Part shown: piece after piece, positions 47,027 to 56,929 of the stretch
How the letters are laid out: every line of letters starts with the position of its first letter
Numbering within the stretch: position 1 is the first letter of the stretch
From: Cloeon dipterum
Lineage: Eukaryota; Arthropoda; Insecta; Ephemeroptera; Baetidae
Direction of reading: 5' to 3'
NCBI RefSeq assembly: GCF_949628265.1
Contig: NC_088786.1
Location: 20,109,681 to 20,173,680 of the forward strand
DNA: 64,000 bases
Notes under the pieces: generated by a model
Seen by the model: the letters and a program-made list of their open reading frames with translations, nothing else
The model's database searches: none
Told to the model about the DNA's origin: nothing
Made by a program: the position numbers and the translations under genes

Positions 47027-49374
47027 TTACGCCGGCAGAGTTTCCTTAATCAGAATCAAATCCATTTCCTCGAGCTCCCAACCTTTTCCATGCACCACTT
47101 TATATCCTTTTTCTTCCATGAACTGCCGCAATGTTACCTTCATTGAGCTATTTAAATTCTGATGTTTCACTGTGATAGCCTGTGATGTGTGCAATATCAT
47201 TCAAGTTGGAATTAAAATATGTATAAAGATATGTTAAAATTCACCAAAAAGCTGAACTTGTCAAAGTCAACTGTTTGTAAAACTTGAAGTTCTCTGCCCT
47301 TCGCGTCCAAACTGAGGTAGTCGACGTGCTTTCTGTTTAAGGCTAGCAGCAAAGTGGTCAGAGGCAGGCACAGGTCCATCTTTTCCTGCCCATTGCCTTT
47401 CTTTGCATGAGAAATCTTTTTTTTACATGAATATTAGAAATTCAGCTTAGTTAAAAGCTTTTGCTTGTCTCACCAAAAGGGGAGACTTTTTGGGACTCAG
47501 GCAAATCTGTGCTAGCCACACTTTTCTTTTCTTCTGGGAAAGGGCGTCAAAGTGCAGGGGATCAGCCTCCACCAAAAGGCCTTGCCAGCCCAAAAATCGC
47601 TCCAAATACAAAGTGTTCGAATCCAACTCGCCGTCAAAGTGGCCGCTCTCAATGAAAAAGCCAGCAGTCTTCATGCAAAGGTAAAAAGAATTTTTTTATA
47701 AAAATTTAAAATAAAGCTTTACAATTCTCATTTTACCCGCAAGGAACAAATACTAGACCAATAGCATGATTTTTAAGAGGTTAAGTAGGAAGGCTGAATA
47801 TTAATCTGAGAGCGATTTTTCCGAAAAATTGACTATTTCTCACTAACATTGAACAAAGTTTGAAATTAGCTGAAAATTTGCCAAAGGAAATTTTAATTTT
47901 TAGTTTTCGATTTATGGGCGCTCAACTGAATTTTGAGCTCATCTCGATTATTTTACTTTCCACGGCTGTAAAAGCTACTTGGTTGAAGTTTAAAATTTGA
48001 AAGATTGTATCTTGACAATTTTATTATTTTTAAACGAATACATTTTGATGGATTATATAATAAGGGAAATGAGTTTGGCTTTATAAATCAGAGGCTATGA
48101 GTCCAAGAGCAAAAGTCGTGGCAAATTCGGAAAGCTGATAAAATTTTCAACTTTCACACTATGAAAAAAAATTCCTCTCCCCAATAACTTGCGAAAGCTG
48201 TTTTATAAATTGTCTCATATATAGCTATCTATGCAACCCGCCAAATTTTTGAAATAGCTCAAATTTAAGTTTGATTATATGAATAGTATGACAAAAATAA
48301 TAAACTACTGCAAACCGTTAAATTTCTTCACGCGATTTTCCCAAAACACTTTTCTGTTGGAATATTTGGGAAAAATAATGCGAAGTCTTCACTAAATTTG
48401 TAAAAATGGCGCGTAATATCATTCAATTCGTCTCATAGAGCAGATTACAAAAGAAAAAAACGTTATTGATACCAGACCATTTTATAAGAAATGATAGAAG
48501 TTTGAAATTTGTAAAAAATTTACTTTAAAGATTACGGAGGTGTGGATCTAGCGAACTATGAATCCTTTGGTAAATTTTCATCTTTTATAAATAAATATCG
48601 AAATAGAAGCGAAAAAAACAAAACTATTTCCGGATGAAAATTTGCGATCCCCTTATAAGTAATTTTTTTCTAATATTTTATCTGGCCAGTATTAAATGAT
48701 TCTACAGAAAAATGAACAAAATTAATCTAGTTAATTTAAATTGGTTCAGAATTGGTTCAAATTGAAATGAACTGATGAGGCCTGGGATTGGCTAGGTCAA
48801 TTTTTTTAATTATTTTGCACCACATATTATTTAAAACAAAAATCTCGTTGTTAGAAATTTGTTATCTTAAAACAACTAGAAGATTCAAATTTTGGCTCAA
48901 CCTTATTCTGCAGGGCAATCAAAACTTTTTTCTCGAGCCCAAATCTTGACTGGCTGATCAATTCTGGATTATTCAAATTGTACGGAGCAAACAACTGGGA
49001 AGGAATTAAAATGCTCTTGCGTGCAAATTCCACAAGTTGCTCGTCTTCCTGCGGCTTTTCAAGGATATCTTCAACTGTAATTATTGTTGACATAATTTTT
49101 AAAATGGAGCTTATAATCATGCAATTCAACTTACAATCTTCTTCAGGCCATTGAGAATCTATAAAAGTTTGCTTAAGTCACGTATGAAAAATTCACATTG
49201 TATGTACCTACAGTATTTTTTAGATGGTTGAAACAGCTTTGTAGATAATAATATGTATATGACCGGAATAAAAAGACAGATGCACACGACGGATTGCGCA
49301 TCCACTCCTCTGCTGAATAAAAAGAATTTTTTCGTATTTCGGGATCGAAGTGAGTAGTGTGTACGCGGCATCAT
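47027..49374 (-). CDS. Type II membrane protein with FkbM/Methyltransf_21 domain (Star-like)
   Basis: Exons in coding order: 49374-49212, 49158-49135 (24 bp), 49074-48902, 47668-47474, 47400-47245, 47179-47027; 287 aa, phases fit. A basic N-terminus is followed by one hydrophobic segment (about residues 29-43, VVCICLFIPVIYILL), suggesting a signal anchor with the C-terminus in the lumen or outside. Then come DEQLVEFARKSILIPS and PYNLNNPELISQS, typical of Star-like proteins, and the FkbM core GFFIESGHFDGE, NTLYLER, GWQGLLVEADP, HVDYLSLDAKG. Known relative: Drosophila Star, an ER/Golgi protein needed to export EGFR ligands; many arthropods have several shorter Star-like genes of unknown role. 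Methyl transfer by these proteins is not shown. The segment between the methyltransferase halves looks short. The second Met at 49371 is an alternative start. Confidence 0.85.
47675..48895 (-). other. Intron of the FkbM-domain gene with a dispersed repeat
   Basis: The 1.23-kb intron between exons 48902 and 47668. It holds a copy of the GAGTTTGGCTTTAT repeat at 48070-48360. The acceptor is GCATGAAG, with A rather than a pyrimidine before AG. Confidence 0.65.
48070..48360 (+). repeat. Dispersed repeat starting GAGTTTGGCTTTAT (copy 3)
   Basis: The best match to 42043-42310, same orientation. Contains AAAGTCGTGGCAAATTCGGA, AAAGCTGATAAAATTTTC and CACGCGATTTTCCCAAAACA. Confidence 0.6.
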
Positions 49375-50417
49375 TGTGACCTGACTTCCTGCTATTGATA
49401 ACTTGGTAATCAAAAGTAAAAAGCAGGCGAGACACGTGGTTCTCCAAGCCATACATGGAGCCGTTATCACGGAAAAAACTTGCCGGAAATTTATGCTGGA
49501 CATGCGAACATTGTTTCACAGTTAAACTGCGCCCTCAAAATATTAAATTATGATTTCCATATATTTGACAAATTTTTTGGCTTTTTTTAAGACACCTCCT
49601 ATTTGGGATTTTTTAATTTTTGTGAGAAATTCTAAAATGTATAGCCTATAGAGATAGCGGCGACAGTACAGCTTGGCTACCCAGAGGGACGAGCGGGGGA
49701 GCGAGAGAATCACCTCTTGCTCGCGTATCGTCAGGAGTGCGTCCAGAGTCCAGGGAATATGTGTGTGCACTGTGCAGGCTCTTGATTGATACCTCTGAGT
49801 CTCTCCCTCCGCTCTCTCCTGTCTTACGTTGTTCGGTACACAACAATTATTAATGCGATCGCTATCTCGTCAGGTAAAACCCTGACATCTCACCGGGGTT
49901 TAGTTTTTTCTTTTTTCTTCTTATTATCTTAAAGGTTGTGTTACGTTTTGTGTTTGTGTAAGTGAACTTTTTGCTATTATGTTTTTGTGTTCTTCCTTTT
50001 TATTGATGTGTTTGTGTACTTATTTACTAACGAATAATGACAATACCAGCTCTTATACTTTGTAAAAATTGTATGCAAGATCGGGAAGCTGGTGTTTTCG
50101 CAAATTGCGAAAAACAAACTGCGCACTAATTTTGCGCGTTTTCGAGCAACACCAGAGGCAGTCGCTCTGATTGGCCACAAGAGTCGTATGCTCTGACCCC
50201 TGCGACCAATAAGGACTGCGATTCCGACTGCAGCGCTCTGGGTCGATTCGACGAAACAGCAGATGATAGAATCAATCGAAAGAAGATGGAAGTCTGAAGC
50301 CAATTTCGGACAGTTCGCACCGACTTTTCGGACAACACCGAGGCCGGTGGCTGCTCAGAGAATGAGGAGGTGCGAGGGTGGCTAGGAGCTCTGCAGACGG
50401 ACACTTTGAAACGCGAA
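49375..50417. other. Shared upstream interval of two divergent genes
   Basis: The start codons of the FkbM-domain gene (-) and the F-box-like gene (+) are 1.04 kb apart. The interval includes a GC-richer purine/pyrimidine patch (49650-49830) and another at 50130-50400 that is probably the F-box 5' UTR. It may act as a bidirectional promoter. No gene is called inside. Confidence 0.5.
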
Positions 50418-52962
50418 ATGGCGGATGGAGAGTTCGTTTTGGCCGCACTTTCGATTCGGGCCGAAGAGGACTCTAAGCGGGCAGCGACGAAGGCCGCCTC
50501 TGGCGCACTCGAGACGACTGACGATGACTGCTACCACAACACCCGCTTCAAGTTCCTTCCCCTGGAGGTGGTCACCAAGATCCTCGAAAAGTGCGACTAC
50601 CAAATGATCTTGTCGTGCGTCGATGCCTTTTACGAGGCCAAAATCGTAGACGCTGACCATTTCTTCTGGTAAGAATATTATAAAGCTCATTTATCACTCG
50701 TACCTGTCAGCTCATTAATGGCCACCTTTTCATAAGCTGACACTCGGAGGATGCGGGATTCATTTGGCCTCTTTCTCTCAAATCCTTCAAATAATTTTTC
50801 AAAATTCCAATTGAAATCAATGAAATAATGTTTTACTTTACATTTTGAAACTTTGGATGGGTGTCATTCGTTTTTTCAGAGGGCTGTGAATTTAAGGAGA
50901 ATTGTGTAAAATCGTTTTTTACCTTTTACTTCAAATATTCTTTACGAATTGGGAAGTGCTAAATATTTCCCAAATTGCCGTTTAAATTGAAGATCTAATC
51001 GGCTCCAAATTTTGCATGATAGTCAAGCGGCGGCGAGCACTGTCTCCTTCACAATTTAGCTCACGATTCACTCACCGTAGGATAGATCGCGACGAGACGA
51101 ATCGAAAAATCATTGACAATCTGTTTAATTATACTAGAAATTCAGCAAAATCTGAAATTTAATTATTACACCCGGTCCTTATTACACTATTTCCTAATTC
51201 CAGAAATAAAATGAATGAAAAACAATGCAAAATACTATTCAATGTCGGCCAGTTAATTTATCTCCATTTAAAAGCTCTATATATTATACGAAAATGAATT
51301 TTGAAATACATAGCCGTTTTAGGCACAGTCGACAATTGACACCTAATATAACATTTGTCCTTAAAATCGTCATTTTTGTCGTGTAAATGAAAAGGTTATT
51401 TTTCATGTTGGTCAGATGAGGATGTTTTTAAGAAATTTAAGTGACAGAAAATCGACTAAGCTATAAAGAAATTTGTTATGTCCGGATTCATGAAAAAATT
51501 ATAATTTGTTTTTAAAACAATGATTTCATGGAACTCGCTTTTAGCATAAAAATAGCATGCTTCAATTTTTAAAGCAATTTTCATTTTGATAAATTTAAAA
51601 TGAATGAAACATTGTGGGTTTTTTAATTTAAATAGTTAATACGAAAAATCGGCATTTTTTTTTAAAATAAGTTTTTGGGGTAGGAAAATCACTAGCGTTA
51701 GAATTTAATTTTATCAAAGAAAAAATATTTGATCACGTTCACACATTACCTGGCTTTGACGTTATTATTAAGGTATGGTTTAAATGGCTTAAAATGGAAT
51801 GTTTTGTGCTCATTAGATGCCGATGGACCCGCAACGAATGGACGCTAAAAATATATATCTTTGAAAGTTCACGTACTTTCAAAAAAAGTATTCATAGAGT
51901 ATTATATGAATTCGTAAGTAGCTCTAGAATTTAATTTTTGACCGTGACGATCGATTCCTGAGGGTCGAATTAGGTTGGGCTGATTGATCATCCAGTCGAA
52001 AATTCAACATGACGTGCCGAAAATCGGCGGAAACGTAAAATATTGGTGGTTGTATAGTCTGTCCTAGCACAAAGTGTAACAAGAACGTCGGTGACCAGTC
52101 AGAGAAGTTCTTTGACTGGCTGTTTGAGTAAAAAAGCAGGTCAGCCAGCAGCTAGACTTAACTCACTTGCGCTGGCTGTCGCTGTGGCGCTGCTGTCTCG
52201 ATCTTAGGCCTTCGCTACGCCCAATCAGAGAACCGCTCCCGTCTCTGATCGGTTATCGCGTGGTCGGGGCATTTTTTGATTAGTTTCAGACCAAAAACCG
52301 TTTTTACGTTTCCGCCGATTTTCAGCACGTCGTTGTCGAAATGTCGGCTTCGTGATTTGGCTGCTTAACCTAATTTGATCCTGAGGTATCGATTAATACT
52401 GTCGAAAAATAAATGCCAGTGCTACTTTAAAAACAAAAGGAAATTAATAATATTAGCTGTTTTTATTAATTCATCGCCCAAAATCTAAAGAAAATAGTCT
52501 AAACTCTATGTAAAACAACTATCGTTCAACCATCAACAACATCCAATTTCCAGGAAGCGGAAATTCATGATTCTCCTTCATGAATACGGATTTCAAGTGG
52601 ACGACTACAAAACCTGGTTCAACGAAGATCTCGATTTCAAGCAGGCGTGCTACCGACTGAGCAAGATCTTTGAACCAAACGATTTCTCGTTTGCGAATTG
52701 CAGCATGTGCAAACGCTTCACCTGTCTGCAAGGCTGTCTCGAGGACCATTGCGTCAAATGCGTGGTGGACTTGGGCAGCAAGCTGAGCTGGGTGATGACA
52801 CCGAGCAATGAGCTCAAGCGTCACCAGACTATCCTCAGCCTGCCGAGAGTGGTCAGGTGTTCTGATTGCGACGCCCTGGTAACAAACACTTACTTCGCCG
52901 CGAGCTCGCCCTGCAAATGCACCGAAGGACAACAGTACAAGTTAGAAAACAGTTCTAATTGA
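50418..52962 (+). CDS. F-box-like protein with cysteine-rich C-terminus
   Basis: Two exons, 50418-50668 and 52554-52962, phase 2 junction (HFFW/KRKF), 219 aa. Residues about 45-90 look like an F-box: FLPLEVVTKILEKCD, then a hydrophobic helix and FWKRKF. The rest has two cysteine clusters, CSMCKRFTC with GCLEDHCVKC, and RCSDCD with SSPCKC, which could bind zinc. If it is a true F-box, it would connect a target to SKP1-CUL1 ubiquitin ligases; the cysteine-rich part is not a family I recognise. The start at 50418 (GAAATGGCG) is preferred over an in-frame ATG at 50370 because of context. AATAAA at 53019. The gene is solid; the function is tentative. Confidence 0.75.
50994..51106 (-). repeat. Dispersed CTCTCG-core repeat, copy G
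   Basis: The reverse complement reads TTCGATTCGTCTCGTCGCGA, then AAGGAGACAGTGCTCGCC, then TTTGGAGCCGATTAGATCTT. Intronic in the F-box-like gene. Confidence 0.7.
51936..52411. mobile_element. Foldback/MITE-like element
   Basis: Arms of about 110 bp are imperfect inverted repeats: the left contains CTGAGGGTCGAATTAGGTT and CGAAAATCGGCGGAAACGTA; the right is its reverse complement near 52300-52411. The middle has smaller hairpins, such as CCAGTCAGAGAAGTTC with its partner TTTGACTGG (52094-52119). No coding capacity. It lies in the F-box-like gene intron. A piece of the left arm recurs at 53585-53648. Confidence 0.7.
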
Positions 52963-53018
52963 TTTATAAAACCCTCACAGACAATATCATGAAGTTTATA
53001 AAGTCATTCGTGAATTGA

Positions 53019-53024
53019 AATAAA
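53019..53024 (+). terminator. Candidate polyadenylation signal of the F-box-like gene
   Basis: AATAAA 57 bp past the stop codon, in GAAATAAATATT. Confidence 0.6.
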
Positions 53025-53540
53025 TATTGATACCAGGGTTGGGATTTATTTTATTTTCTAATACGAGAGTTTTGGGCTCCTCTTAGATACCCTTAGACTA
53101 AAGGAGCGGCTTTCAAGTAATAAAAATTGCTTGATTTCTGCTCATTTTTTACTTATACTTAAATCGACGAGTTGAATTATTTCCACCACGATATATGCAA
53201 ATCTACACGAATTCAATGGTTTCGCCAAAAGTAAATGAAGTTTAAATTGAAGAGATCAATTTTAAATCCTTGTTCATATCGTCTTAAATTTTGCGTCAGT
53301 TACATTTTTAACATTTTCGTTCAAACATTACTGACCGTTTTCCGACAATTTTTTAGAATTATTTTAAATTAGACTGTGGCTTAAAATTGTCAAACATATT
53401 ATAGACTTCTAAAAAGTCATCTTAAGTCTCCAATTATTGTTCAATTCACACATTTTCGTGGTTATTACAATTAGAGAAAATTTATTTATTTTACTTACTG
53501 AAAAATATGCCCGATAAACCTGGACGAACAACTGCAAACT

Positions 53541-53822
53541 GCTTTAAGACGGTCTTTGACGAAGTTTCTGGGCACACCAATCTATTCTTGAGGGTCGAAT
53601 TAGGTTAAGTGGATTTTTTTCCGATCAAAAAATTGAGCACGACGTGCGTAGCACATCAAGAATATTTTTTACCGCCAAAACAATGTGAACCTATATGCGA
53701 GAAGTGCGCATGCGTCAGCTGCCACACGCCAGCCGGCGGCGGCTAGCGGCTGAAGTGACGCCTCTCAACAGCCACACCATCTCTGACGCATGCGCAACTT
53801 CGTCAAAGACAGTCTTTAAACG
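53541..53822. mobile_element. MITE-like unit with nested inverted repeats
   Basis: Outer arms: TTTAAGACGGTCTTTGACGA at the left against the reverse complement of the right end, TTTAAAGACTGTCTTTGACG. Inner arms: AAGTGCGCATGCGTCAG (53702-53718) against CTGACGCATGCGCAACTT (53782-53799). Between the outer and inner left arms lies a fragment similar to the 51.9-kb foldback element. It abuts the 5' end of the actin-related gene. Confidence 0.65.
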
Positions 53823-53827
53823 CAACC

Positions 53828-56467
53828 ATGTTTTTATTATTGAGAAGCATTCATAGTAAAATCTATTTATTCAAACGTGTTTTTTGCAGATTTGAGGTAT
53901 ATAACTCGATAGCTAGCTCAGTGGGTCGAGCAGGTCGCTTTGAGTACCGCAGCCAGGATTTGGACTCTGGGGTGACGACGTGCTGCTTGTACTGCAAGCA
54001 CCGCGTCTTCTTGGTCAGCTCGACAGGGCTGGAGTGCCACCTGATGCGCGAGTGTCATCAGGAGGACTCGACCGTGGGCGCTCGCCCCGCCCCGGAGGAG
54101 GTGGCCGAAATTTGCAACGGCTTCTGCCTGGATAGCGCGCAGCAAATGAAGATGCGCTGCATGGACTTCGTCAGCCCTGAATTGGCGCTTCGGCAGGGCG
54201 GCAGCAAACTGAACGTGACCAAGGCGTTCCTCAGGCACCTGATCACACCCGCCGATAATCTGGAAGACATTAGAAAGCCAAATTACGTGCTTTTCTTCTG
54301 CGAGGCACTCAATCTCGATCCGGAGGTGCGCAGGCAGATGCTGGAATTTTTCTTCATGGAATTGAAACTTAGCAGGTGGGTGATTTCACATAGTTTTCCT
54401 GGATTTTCCGGTTTTCTGTAGACAGTATAAATACAATATATTTTCTTATTTTTTCTTTTTAAATCCATGAATGAAGAAAGTTAAATGGATTTGTTTAAGC
54501 AACCACTACACTTCATTGAAAAAATAATGGTAATGATTATTTCATTAAAGCTACTCTAAATGTGCAAAAATATAAAATCTTGCGCTGGAAAGATTTAAAA
54601 AAAGTAATTAACACCTAATACTGCCATTTCTCATTGTTTCTTGGCTTTCATATAATAGGAACCTGTGCATATTCTAAACAAAAGACTGTTTACAATATTC
54701 TGGAAGGATTTTGTTCGTAATTTTGATGTTTATTAAATTTAGGAGCTTCTCAGTAAGAATACAGAATGCCAAAATTAAATTAAAAAATGATTTTTACTGG
54801 ATGACAATATTTTTATGATGCCAGCAATAAAGCATTGGGTTTTCTTATTTTTTTACCCCTAAAAACAAATTTAATTGGGTTATTTTGTAGAAAATACAAG
54901 CTCTTTTGTCATAATCTAAACAACTTGAATTTACAGGGTTTGCATGGTGCCAAAGCCTTTGGCAGTGAGTACAGAACGCGGTCTGGAAACGTGCATCGTG
55001 GTCGACTCTGGTGCCCTCAACACCGTCGTCGCCGTGGTCATCAAAGGGAAAATTGTCATGGAGCGTTGCCGCGAGCTTCCCGTTGGAGGAAGACAGATCG
55101 CTGAGTCCCTGCACATGGCCCATGCCTGTGATGATGCAAGTCAAGTACGTATTCGTTTTGTTTTAATGGTTTGGGTAAAAATTAAAGGTCTGGTTGAGGG
55201 GAGCCCCAGCTGAGTTAAATTTGTGGCAAGAAAAATCGCTTGTTTTGATTGAACATGAATCCTTTGCAGTTTAAAGAGGATTGATGGTGCAAAAACCTGG
55301 AAAATCCTTGTTTTCTATGCATAAACTAATCCCTCCTAAGGATTCAGTTAAAGCCAATTTTGACTTAGGTAGCAGTGTAAATGTTGAAGAAAATTGGTAA
55401 ATTTTGAATTTAAATTGAAGTAAAGGCCCTCTTCTGTAGGAAGAAAGTTTAAAAATGTTTAACACTACAGCTTGTAACAAAGAATAAAGTCATATATTTG
55501 CTGTACAGGAGATTCCAGTTAGCAGTTTGGACAGTGCGGAGGTGAAGGAGCAGTGTCGTCTGAGCTACAATCTCGCGCAGGAAGAGCAAAGCGAGTGTAC
55601 AGTCCGATGCGAGTCAATTTGGGTGCCTGCACCCAACCGCAAAAATATGCGAATGAAAGTGAGTGATTGCCTGCTTGCTTATATAATCTTGAATAATAAT
55701 AAATTGGTCCTGGTTGCAGAGCTGGAAACCAATTAAACTAGGGAACGAAATCTACAGAGCACCTGAGTACATGTATGTCCAGCTGAATTTGCCACAGGTC
55801 ATCGTCGACGTCACTATTGGCCTGCCTGAGGATATTTTAAAGGATTGCTTGAGTCACATTGCATTGACAGGTGAGTTCTTAAATTTTTTTCATTCTCAGT
55901 ATTACTAATTACAATCGTTTAGGAGGAAACACAAGCTTGAACGGATTTGACAGTCGACTGAAGAGAGATTTATGCGAATTGCTACCCAAGTACGAAGCCA
56001 TCATTGAAACTGCAAGGGCTGTCGGCTCTAGGAGCTCTGACGCAGCAGTTGGCGCCACTTTCATCCCTTTTCCTCTCAAGCACGGTCAGTCTATGTCTTG
56101 TCTTACATAGTTGTGTTGCTTATTCATCACTAAATTGCTGAGTAAATACGTTTGAATTTGTTGATTGGAAATGGCGTTAAAAGACTGCACCACCATTATT
56201 TTTAAAATTTCGGTCCTGGGTTTCAGGGTTCATTAAATAACATAAAATTGATATCTCAGAATCTACTGTAGAAATTGAAACAAACTTCAATTAATGAATT
56301 TGTTTATGCCAAACAACTATTGTATTTATTATTTTCGTCCTTTGTTTGTGAAAACTAATGAATTGTTTTCTTCTGCAGAGCCAGTACCTCAGCAAGCAGA
56401 GCCAGGAAGCGCTTCGTGGATCTCGAGGGATGAGTTCATATTCTTTGGGGCCAACCTGCTGTGCTAG
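53828..56467 (+). CDS. Divergent actin-related protein with N-terminal C2H2-like finger
   Basis: Exons: 53828 (or 53891)-54375, 54937-55144, 55509-55658, 55720-55870, 55923-56084, 56379-56467; phases fit, 435 aa if translation starts at 53828. Actin-fold landmarks in order: PEVRRQMLEFFFMELKLS, IVVDSGALNTVVAVV (phosphate-2 like), LPVGGRQIAESLHMAHA, SAEVKEQCRLSYNLAQEEQ, IKLGNEIYRAPEYMY, ALTGGNTSLNGFDSRL (adenosine motif) and SWISRDEFIFFGAN near the end. The N-terminal phosphate-1 loop DNGSG is not seen; the region instead has C53-x2-C56-x14-H71-x5-H77. The C-terminus is truncated relative to actin. It resembles no canonical Arp (Arp1-Arp10) closely enough to name. A TTTTTTGCAG acceptor at 53890 suggests an upstream exon may replace residues 1-20. 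Nucleotide binding is doubtful. Confidence 0.75.
55297..55385 (+). repeat. Dispersed repeat sharing AAGGATT-AGTTAAAGCC (second copy)
   Basis: In the second intron of the actin-related gene; see 11021-11110 for the matching copy. Confidence 0.55.
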
Positions 56468-56913
56468 AAGCTCTCTAACAAATCGGGAGGAAGAAGCAAA
56501 ACCAGAATCCTCCAGCACAACCGCTTGGCATAATTCTCTTGTTAAAATGATAACTCGAGTGACCTGATGAAACTTATAGGAATTCGTTTCGAAATCACAA
56601 AGAGGCGATATTTTCAAGCCGAATGTTTGTTAAACGAATGACTACGCACTGTGTAAGTTAGTAACTTAGCGAGACCGATGGTGCGCAGCAAATTGATTAC
56701 TGTTTAAGCATTCATGTCCTTCTCTTCTAACCTTGTAGCTGCAACTTAGAAGCTGGAATCAAAATTGGAACATTTTTGAAACGTTTAGAGGGCGCCGCTC
56801 CACTCGGCGCGGCGCTGACTATTAGACTTACCTGGTAGGCTTTAATGGAAAACGTTTTCCAGCCCAATAACCAATCTAATTATTACTCATTACGATGGAT
56901 AAAAAACACTTAA

Positions 56914-56929
56914 ACACACACACACACAC
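56914..56929. repeat. (CA)n microsatellite
   Basis: Eight CA units, followed by CTCACTCATT. Spacer DNA. Confidence 0.7.

Larger units (their letters stand above)
52963..53827. other. Spacer between the F-box-like and actin-related genes
   Basis: Left end is the F-box-like 3' UTR with AATAAA at 53019-53024. The right end is filled by a MITE-like unit that stops a few bases before the next gene's first possible ATG. No promoter element identified. Confidence 0.55.

Noticed and set aside
49220-49519. Alternative 99-codon frame over the FkbM-gene first exon
   Set aside because: The other frame gives a basic N-terminus plus a transmembrane segment and joins in phase to the next exon.
53507-53610. 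Short open frame starting MPDKPG as first exon of the actin-related gene
   Set aside because: It lies in the MITE-like unit, and no donor leaves the two bases needed by the 53891 acceptor.
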